Origin: Bacteroidales bacterium
Lineage (GTDB): Bacteria; Bacteroidota; Bacteroidia; Bacteroidales; WCHB1-69
Length of the DNA stretch: 11,936 nt
Assembly (NCBI GenBank): GCA_016290715.1
Contig: JAEEUY010000057.1
Coordinates: 1-11,936 of the forward strand
Direction: 5' to 3'
Made by a program: the position numbers and the translations under genes. The first letter of the stretch is position 1. The number at the start of each line of letters is the position of its first letter. A model generated the notes under the pieces. The model searched no databases, had not been told where the DNA came from, and saw only the letters and a program-made list of their open reading frames with translations. Of this stretch, positions 8,193-11,936 are shown one piece after another.

Positions 8193-8214
8193 TTATGATT
8201 TGAATTTGCGATGG

Positions 8215-8222
8215 CGAAAATA
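8215..8222 (-). promoter_or_regulatory. Possible -7 box for the surA-like operon (TATTTTCG)
   Basis: The minus strand reads TATTTTCG, one mismatch from TAnnTTTG, 22 bases before the start codon at 8192. It lies just after the rpmH terminator, where a new promoter is needed. No clear -33 element is visible, since the terminator stem occupies that position. Confidence 0.4.
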
Positions 8223-8223
8223 C

Positions 8224-8258
8224 AAAAAAAAAGAAAGCAATTTTGCTTTCCTTTTTTA
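8224..8258 (-). terminator. Intrinsic terminator of rpmH
   Basis: On the minus strand an 8-bp stem GAAAGCAA / TTGCTTTC (8243-8250 with 8233-8240; in practice a looser loop) is followed by nine T (A at 8224-8232 on the plus strand). It lies about 30 bases after the rpmH stop and separates rpmH from the surA-like operon. The plus-strand side also has a T-run of six, but no plus-strand gene ends here. Confidence 0.82.
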
Positions 8259-8279
8259 ACTCACAAGAAATTATGCGAA

Positions 8280-8438
8280 TTATTTTCTTCCCATGCTTTC
8301 GTCAGAAACAGTTAATTTTTTTCTGCCTTTTGCACGACGAGCAGCTAATACTCTACGACCATTAGCCGTGCTCATTCTTTCTCTGAAACCATGTTTGTTC
8401 TTGCGTCTTCTATTCGACGGTTGGAATGTTCTTTTCAT
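8280..8438 (-). CDS. rpmH: 50S ribosomal protein L34
   Basis: This 52-codon gene encodes MKRTFQPSNRRRKNKHGFRE, continuing RMSTANGRRVLAARRAKGRK and ending KLTVSDESMGRK. It carries the L34 signature (KRTFQPSNR, KHGFRxRM, NGRRVLAARRAKGRKKL) and is extremely basic, as L34 must be to bind 23S rRNA in the large subunit. The length is slightly above the 44-47 residues common in other phyla because of a C-terminal extension (TVSDESMGRK), a type of extension I recall from Bacteroidota. In many bacteria rnpA follows rpmH near dnaA. Here the gene has its own promoter and a hairpin terminator immediately downstream, so it is transcribed alone. It is shorter than common ORF cut-offs and easy to miss. Confidence 0.97.
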   Translation of the reverse strand: MKRTFQPSNRRRKNKHGFRERMSTANGRRVLAARRAKGRKKLTVSDESMGRK

Positions 8439-8606
8439 CTTATTTTGATTTTTTTATTTTCTAAAAATTAAGGCTGCAAAAATACAACTTTTTTTTAAAC
8501 AACCCAAAGTAATACAAAAGTTTTTTTTATTTGTCTTGATGTTCTTATTTATAATATTGATTTATAGTATGTTAATTAGTTTTTTTTAGAATAAAAAAAC
8601 AGTCAT
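8439..8606. other. Intergenic region between rnc and rpmH
   Basis: This is a very AT-rich, gene-free stretch of 168 bases. Besides the rpmH promoter it holds a weak inverted repeat, AACTTTT (about 8486-8492) with AAAAGTT (about 8517-8523). I see no convincing terminator for rnc, so some readthrough from acpP-fabF-rnc into rpmH is possible. Confidence 0.4.
8477..8508 (-). promoter_or_regulatory. rpmH promoter, both elements visible (TTTG-N20-TATTTTTG)
   Basis: On the minus strand TTTG (8505-8508) is followed by a 20-base spacer and TATTTTTG (8477-8484). This is a full match to the Bacteroidota sigma-ABfr-type promoter (TTTG, 19-21 bases, TAnnTTTG) and the best-formed promoter in the window. 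Transcription would start near 8470, giving a leader of about 30 bases before rpmH. The high demand for a ribosomal protein fits. Confidence 0.72.
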
Positions 8607-9305
8607 TTATTCAATATTTAAACTTTCGCAAGCGCGTTGTGCAGCGGTTCTTTCTGCTTTTTTGATGGTGTAATCCAGCGCATTGGTAACCTCTTTTTCG
8701 TCAATGAGTAAAGAGACTTTAAACAATTTTTCTTTCTTATTATTAATTTCTGTATGGTTGAATGTGATTTTTTTGTGATTGCGCTGTCCCCAGTTGATGA
8801 TTTTGCTTTTAAAATTAAATTCTTCGGTTGTTACGGCATCGAAATCAATATGGGCGAGAAATACTCTTTTTAAGAGAATGTCTTTTGATTTCTCGTAGCC
8901 TTTGTCGAGAAACAGAGCACCAGCTAAGGCTTCCAAGGCATTACCACCGACATATTTGGTATTGGCGGAAGTTTTGATGTTGATGATTTGGTCAAGATGC
9001 AATTTGCGGGAAAGTTTGCCTAATTGTTCGCGATTGACTAATTTGGAGCGCATTACGGTGAGTTCGCCTTCCGCTTTCATGGGATATTTCTTGAAAAGGT
9101 ATTCAGCCATAATCGTATCCAGAACAGCATCCCCCAAGTACTCCAATCGCTCGTTGTTGATGCGCATTCCCAGAAGGGAATCGGAAGCGGAACGGTGAGT
9201 GAGGGCAATGTTGTAAAGGGTTAAATTGCCAGGACGAATACCTAAAATATCTTTAAGATACTTCTTCACTGTGCGGTCGTGAGAAGATACGGGAAAAAGT
9301 AACAA
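8607..9305 (-). CDS. rnc: Ribonuclease III
   Basis: The protein has 232 residues from the TTG at 9305. RNase III cuts double-stranded RNA, including rRNA precursors, in the cytoplasm. The catalytic domain carries NNERLEYLGDAVLD (51-63) with Glu52, Glu55 and Asp59, matching E. coli Glu38, Glu41 and Asp45. GGNALEALAGALFLDKGY (120-137) supplies Glu125, matching E. coli Glu117. The residue equivalent to E. coli Asp114 is Asn122. A double-stranded-RNA-binding domain follows (about 164-232: FKSKIINWGQRN to TIKKAERTAAQRACESL). No ATG is available near the proper N-terminus: an in-frame TAG lies two codons before the TTG, the first in-frame ATG (codon 47) would cut into the catalytic domain, and a GTG at 9269 (codon 13) is the alternative. 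The gene lies 13 bases after fabF, in the common acpP-fabF-rnc arrangement. Confidence 0.93.
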   Translation of the reverse strand: MLLFPVSSHDRTVKKYLKDILGIRPGNLTLYNIALTHRSASDSLLGMRINNERLEYLGDAVLDTIMAEYLFKKYPMKAEGELTVMRSKLVNREQLGKLSRKLHLDQIINIKTSANTKYVGGNALEALAGALFLDKGYEKSKDILLKRVFLAHIDFDAVTTEEFNFKSKIINWGQRNHKKITFNHTEINNKKEKLFKVSLLIDEKEVTNALDYTIKKAERTAAQRACESLNIE

Positions 9306-9318
9306 TTTCTATATGATT

Positions 9319-10563
9319 TTAAATTTTCTTAAATAAGATGGAAATGTTGTGTCCACCAAATCCGAAGGAATTATTTAAAGCGAATTGGATGTCTTTCTTG
9401 ACGGCCTGATTGGAACAGAAATTCCAGTCAGGGATGGCTGGATCTTTTTCAACCATATTGATTGTAGGCGGAACGATACCGTGATTAATGGCGAATATAC
9501 AGGCGATACTTTCAATGGCGGCGGCGGCACCCAATAGATGACCGGTCATGGATTTTGTGGAGTTGAAAAGCATTTCTTGCGTGTGTGCTCCGAACACTTC
9601 TGCAATGGCTTTACATTCTGTAACATCTCCTTGTTGGGTGGACGTGCCGTGCGTATTGATGTGGTCAACCATATTGGGGGGTATGTGAGCATCATCTAAC
9701 GCATTTTGCATAGCAGTAATGGCCCCACGACCGTCAGGATGCGGAGCAGTAATGTGGTATGCATCAGAGGAAATGCCAATACCTGCAATTTCCGCATAAA
9801 TATGTGCGTTTCTTGCTTTGGCGTGTTCATATTCCTCTAAAATGAGTGCCCCTGCGCCTTCTCCCATGACAAATCCGTCGCGTCCGATTGAAAAGGGACG
9901 GGAAGCGGTAAGATAATCATCGTTGCGTGTGGATAATGCCCGCATAGCGTTGAATCCGCCAATCCCCAATTCGCAGATGCCGGCTTCGGTACCGCCCGAA
10001 AGCATCACATCCACTTTGCCCAACTGTATGTAATGATAAGCATCGGCAATCGCCACCGCTGCTGAAGCACATGCCGCCGAGGTTGTGTAGTTGGGCCCAC
10101 GTAAATCAAACATTATGGACAGATTGCCTGATACCATGTTGCTCAACGCCTTTAAAATGAAAAATGGATTGAAATGGGGAACTAAATTGTTTTGCGCAAA
10201 ATCAATAATGCCTTCCGCTGCGGTAGTAATCCCACCAATGCCCGTACCCATGATGATGCCGATACGGTCTTTGTTGGCAGTGGTTAAATCTATTTGGGAA
10301 TCTGCAAGGGCTTCTTTGGCAGCAATATAAGCATGTTGACTGCATCTGTCAAGACGGTGAACTTCTTTCGAATCAAGATATTTGGTTATGTCAAAATCTT
10401 TTAGCTCACACGCAAATTTGGTTTTGTATTCAGAAGCATCAAAATGCGTAATAAGTCCTACCCCGTTCTTCCCTTTAAGAAGCGCATCCCAAAAATCAGG
10501 CGCATTATTACCAATGGGAGTTAATGCGCCTAATCCTGTGATTACTACTCTTTTTAATTCCAT
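9319..10563 (-). CDS. fabF: 3-oxoacyl-ACP synthase II
   Basis: The protein has 414 residues, the standard length for KAS II. It condenses malonyl-ACP with a growing acyl-ACP in the elongation cycle of type II fatty-acid synthesis. The thiolase-fold active site is complete: Cys165 in TTSAACASA, His305 in INTHGTSTQQGD, Lys337 in NSTKSMTGH and His342 in the same motif, plus the glycine-rich C-terminus FALNNSFGFGGHNISILFK. The N-terminus KRVVITGLGALTPIGN is typical and supports the ATG at 10563. It starts 24 bases after the acpP stop and is followed by rnc, so it is co-transcribed with its carrier protein. FabB is a possible paralogue, but the acpP-fabF linkage and sequence favour FabF. Confidence 0.96.
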   Translation of the reverse strand: MELKRVVITGLGALTPIGNNAPDFWDALLKGKNGVGLITHFDASEYKTKFACELKDFDITKYLDSKEVHRLDRCSQHAYIAAKEALADSQIDLTTANKDRIGIIMGTGIGGITTAAEGIIDFAQNNLVPHFNPFFILKALSNMVSGNLSIMFDLRGPNYTTSAACASAAVAIADAYHYIQLGKVDVMLSGGTEAGICELGIGGFNAMRALSTRNDDYLTASRPFSIGRDGFVMGEGAGALILEEYEHAKARNAHIYAEIAGIGISSDAYHITAPHPDGRGAITAMQNALDDAHIPPNMVDHINTHGTSTQQGDVTECKAIAEVFGAHTQEMLFNSTKSMTGHLLGAAAAIESIACIFAINHGIVPPTINMVEKDPAIPDWNFCSNQAVKKDIQFALNNSFGFGGHNISILFKKI

Positions 10564-10587
10564 TGAATGAAAAGTAAGAGACTACTC

Positions 10588-10827
10588 TTATTTATTGCAG
10601 TTTTTCTTAATATATTCAACTGCGTCTCCAACGGTTTGGATGGTCTCAGACACTTCATCTGGAATAGTGATGTCAAATCTCTTTTCAAATTCCATGATTA
10701 ATTCAACGGTATCTAACGAATCAGCACCCAAATCATTGGTGAAACTTTTATCTAATGTGATTTCTTCTTTGTCAACGCTAAGTTTTTCAGCGATAATTTC
10801 TTTTACTTCATCAATTACTTCTGCCAT
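10588..10827 (-). CDS. acpP: Acyl carrier protein
   Basis: This is an acidic, 79-residue, four-helix carrier protein. The attachment motif NDLGADSLDTVELIMEFE places Ser37 as the site for the 4'-phosphopantetheine arm. The ends (MAEVIDEVKEIIAEKLSV; GDAVEYIKKN) are canonical. It carries acyl intermediates between fatty-acid synthesis enzymes, including the FabF encoded next to it and FabD at the left window edge. It is the first gene of acpP-fabF-rnc, with a strong TATCTTTG box 26 bases before the ATG. Confidence 0.98.
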   Translation of the reverse strand: MAEVIDEVKEIIAEKLSVDKEEITLDKSFTNDLGADSLDTVELIMEFEKRFDITIPDEVSETIQTVGDAVEYIKKNCNK

Positions 10828-10852
10828 AATTTTTAGTTTTAAAATTAACGTG

Positions 10853-10860
10853 CAAAGATA
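10853..10860 (-). promoter_or_regulatory. -7 box for acpP-fabF-rnc (TATCTTTG)
   Basis: The minus strand reads TATCTTTGCA, an exact TAnnTTTG match and the same octamer as before ackA. No TTTG is visible at 19-21 bases upstream, where the sequence is an A/T-rich tract that could act like an UP element (inference). Confidence 0.6.
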
Positions 10861-11030
10861 GTATATTTTTACTTATCTTTAATTTTATCTTGTCTTTTTT
10901 AATCTTTATTTTTATAAAAAATTGATATTCAATATTTTATTTTTTACAATTTATATTTATTTTAACTAAAAAAATTTAGTTTTTTTAACATTTCGATTTC
11001 TCGTTTCCCTCATTTTGGGAAAAAATCCGA
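10861..11030. other. AT-rich intergenic region with two hairpins upstream of acpP
   Basis: I see no gene here. AACTAAA (10964-10970) and TTTAGTT (10975-10981) form a 7-bp stem around AAAA, followed by seven T on the plus strand. TTTCCC (11004-11009) and GGGAAA (11017-11022) form a 6-bp stem just after the HsdR-N gene's stop. Either could help end minus-strand transcription of that gene, but neither has a T-run on that side, so termination is only a guess. The first hairpin has terminator shape on the plus strand, where no gene precedes it. Confidence 0.3.
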
Positions 11031-11441
11031 TTAAATAGAAAAATTGTGAAGAAATTGTATCGCTCCTGTTTGAAAATGAATATTGAAAAATAGTTGTTCT
11101 TTCCCATTACATACGCCAATAATAGGAGCTTGTAGCGTTTTGTTGTAATTCCCTACTTGTGAGATGACTTCTTGGGTGAGGGAAATGGTGGGGGCTTTAC
11201 ACTCAATCACCATTTCAATAGTCCCTACATTATTATATATAACTAAATCGTAACGTTTGGTCATATTGCCTACCGTAATTTTGCGTTCCACAGAAATGTG
11301 TGATTCGGGAATCTTTTTCTCTTCAACAAGCCGATGAATGAGCCACTGTCTTACCTTTTCCTCTTCGGTAAGAAGGACCCATTTTTTTCTGATAATGTCA
11401 AATACTTCTGTTTTCTCCCCGTTTCTTCGTTGCTTGATCAT
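11031..11441 (-). CDS. Small PD-(D/E)XK protein, type I restriction HsdR N-terminal-like domain
   Basis: This 136-residue protein resembles the free-standing HSDR_N_2-type domain, the nuclease domain found at the start of type I restriction R subunits. The core is RYDLVIYNNVGTIEMVIECKAP (63-84), giving Asp65, Glu80 and Lys82 in the D-x14-ExK spacing of PD-(D/E)XK nucleases. A Gln (QVGNYN, Gln95) follows, as in Mrr/HsdR-like members. There is no helicase, methylase or specificity subunit nearby, and the protein is complete at this size, so it is not a broken hsdR. Such solo proteins are, to my knowledge, common in Bacteroidota genomes near housekeeping genes, and their role is not established; DNA maintenance is a reasonable guess, restriction is not. 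It lies 4 bases after the DUF5020-like gene, so the two are probably co-transcribed. Confidence 0.8.
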   Translation of the reverse strand: MIKQRRNGEKTEVFDIIRKKWVLLTEEEKVRQWLIHRLVEEKKIPESHISVERKITVGNMTKRYDLVIYNNVGTIEMVIECKAPTISLTQEVISQVGNYNKTLQAPIIGVCNGKEQLFFNIHFQTGAIQFLHNFSI

Positions 11442-11445
11442 CTTT

Positions 11446-11936
11446 TTATTTTGAAAAATCCCATTTTAAGGCAATTGTTGGAATACAATAGAAACCTTTG
11501 GCAACAAAATTATTCGATAACTCAATTTCGGTACCCAAACTCAAATTGATTTTTTCCCACCCTTTAATCTGATTAAAGTTTACCCAAAACTGTGGTTCGG
11601 AAAGAAAAATGTATTCTGTGCCAGAAGTGAATTGAGATGTTCCTGCTTCTATCTGTGGGATTTGAAACCAGCGTGATTCGCGCCAGAAATCCACAAATCC
11701 TGAAAAGGTGCACCAGCCGTGGGCAAATTCAATACTCCATACTCCTGTGATTTGGAAATTATGAATATCCTTTTTTTGAGTATTAGGGTATAATTCGTGC
11801 TGCTGGGCAAGGGGATTCCAAAGGGCGAATACCTGATCTTTACTGATGGTATTGGGAATGATTTTGTACATGGCACTGATGGACCATGTTTTTGTATAGT
11901 CGGCTGAATGTCCTGAGTAGGTGAGCCCCATCAGCC
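11446..11936 (-). CDS. DUF5020-like envelope protein, C-terminal part
   Basis: The 5' end lies beyond the right edge. The frame is open to the edge, and the ATG at 11931 is probably internal, because family members carry a signal peptide and more N-terminal sequence. The visible 160-odd residues alternate polar and aromatic residues as beta-strands do. They contain WCTFSGFVDFWRESRWF, EYIFLSEPQFWVNFNQI and SLGTEIELSNNF, ending IALKWDFSK. This pattern matches my memory of DUF5020, a Bacteroidota family that looks like an outer-membrane beta-barrel and distantly resembles Tsx-type nucleoside channels. An outer-membrane location is inferred from the strand pattern. The terminal Phe expected for barrel assembly is followed here by two extra residues (Ser-Lys). 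The PD-(D/E)XK gene follows after 4 bases. Confidence 0.7.
   Translation of the reverse strand, partial: LMGLTYSGHSADYTKTWSISAMYKIIPNTISKDQVFALWNPLAQQHELYPNTQKKDIHNFQITGVWSIEFAHGWCTFSGFVDFWRESRWFQIPQIEAGTSQFTSGTEYIFLSEPQFWVNFNQIKGWEKINLSLGTEIELSNNFVAKGFYCIPTIALKWDFSK

Noticed and set aside
8220..8260. Possible plus-strand terminator
   Set aside because: The hairpin is symmetrical, but no plus-strand gene ends here; its role is explained by rpmH.
11031..11441. Remnant of a type I restriction-modification system
   Set aside because: The protein is complete at domain size with intact motifs, and no other restriction genes or decayed fragments are nearby.
1..11936. Mobile element, CRISPR array, tRNA or rRNA
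   Set aside because: I found no transposase or integrase frames, no regularly spaced repeats, and no tRNA- or rRNA-like sequence; gene content is core throughout.

Overview
The window is a stretch of chromosome from a member of the Bacteroidota, most likely order Bacteroidales. Three things support this. The promoter-like boxes have the Bacteroidota form TAnnTTTG (TATCTTTG before ackA and acpP, TATTTTTG before rpmH), and recognisable Shine-Dalgarno sequences are scarce. The gene order acpP-fabF-rnc is present. There are also lineage-typical families: a DUF5020-like envelope protein, a solo HsdR-N-terminal-domain protein, and a two-rotamase SurA-like protein next to a MoxR ATPase. I cannot name the genus.

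Layout, left to right. The 3' end of fabD (plus strand) abuts the stop codon of a convergent wecB-like UDP-GlcNAc 2-epimerase. That gene diverges from ackA (acetate kinase) across a 95-base region holding two opposed -7 boxes. ackA ends at a strong bidirectional hairpin terminator that it shares with a minus-strand unit of five closely packed genes. Read 5' to 3', these are a SurA-like periplasmic peptidylprolyl isomerase, a MoxR-family AAA+ ATPase, holB (DNA polymerase III delta'), a Nudix hydrolase and a secreted C69-family dipeptidase. A probable promoter at about 8215-8222 and the terminator at 2515-2553 bracket this unit. Next upstream is rpmH (ribosomal protein L34, 52 residues), with its own good promoter and hairpin terminator. 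Beyond it lies acpP-fabF-rnc, with a strong -7 box before acpP. After an AT-rich, gene-free stretch of about 200 bases come a small PD-(D/E)XK protein (HsdR N-terminal-like) and a DUF5020-like protein cut by the right window edge.

Functionally this is mostly core metabolism and housekeeping. It covers fatty-acid synthesis at both ends (FabD; AcpP and FabF), overflow acetate metabolism (AckA), amino-sugar nucleotide supply for surface glycans (WecB), outer-membrane protein folding (SurA-like), replication (HolB) and RNA processing (RNase III). I see no mobile element, tRNA, rRNA, CRISPR array or defence island. I found nothing I would call a new biological system. The points most worth a second look are the five-gene mixed-function operon, the solo PD-(D/E)XK protein with an intact active-site pattern, and rnc, which appears to lack an ATG start and has Asn at a catalytic metal-ligand position.
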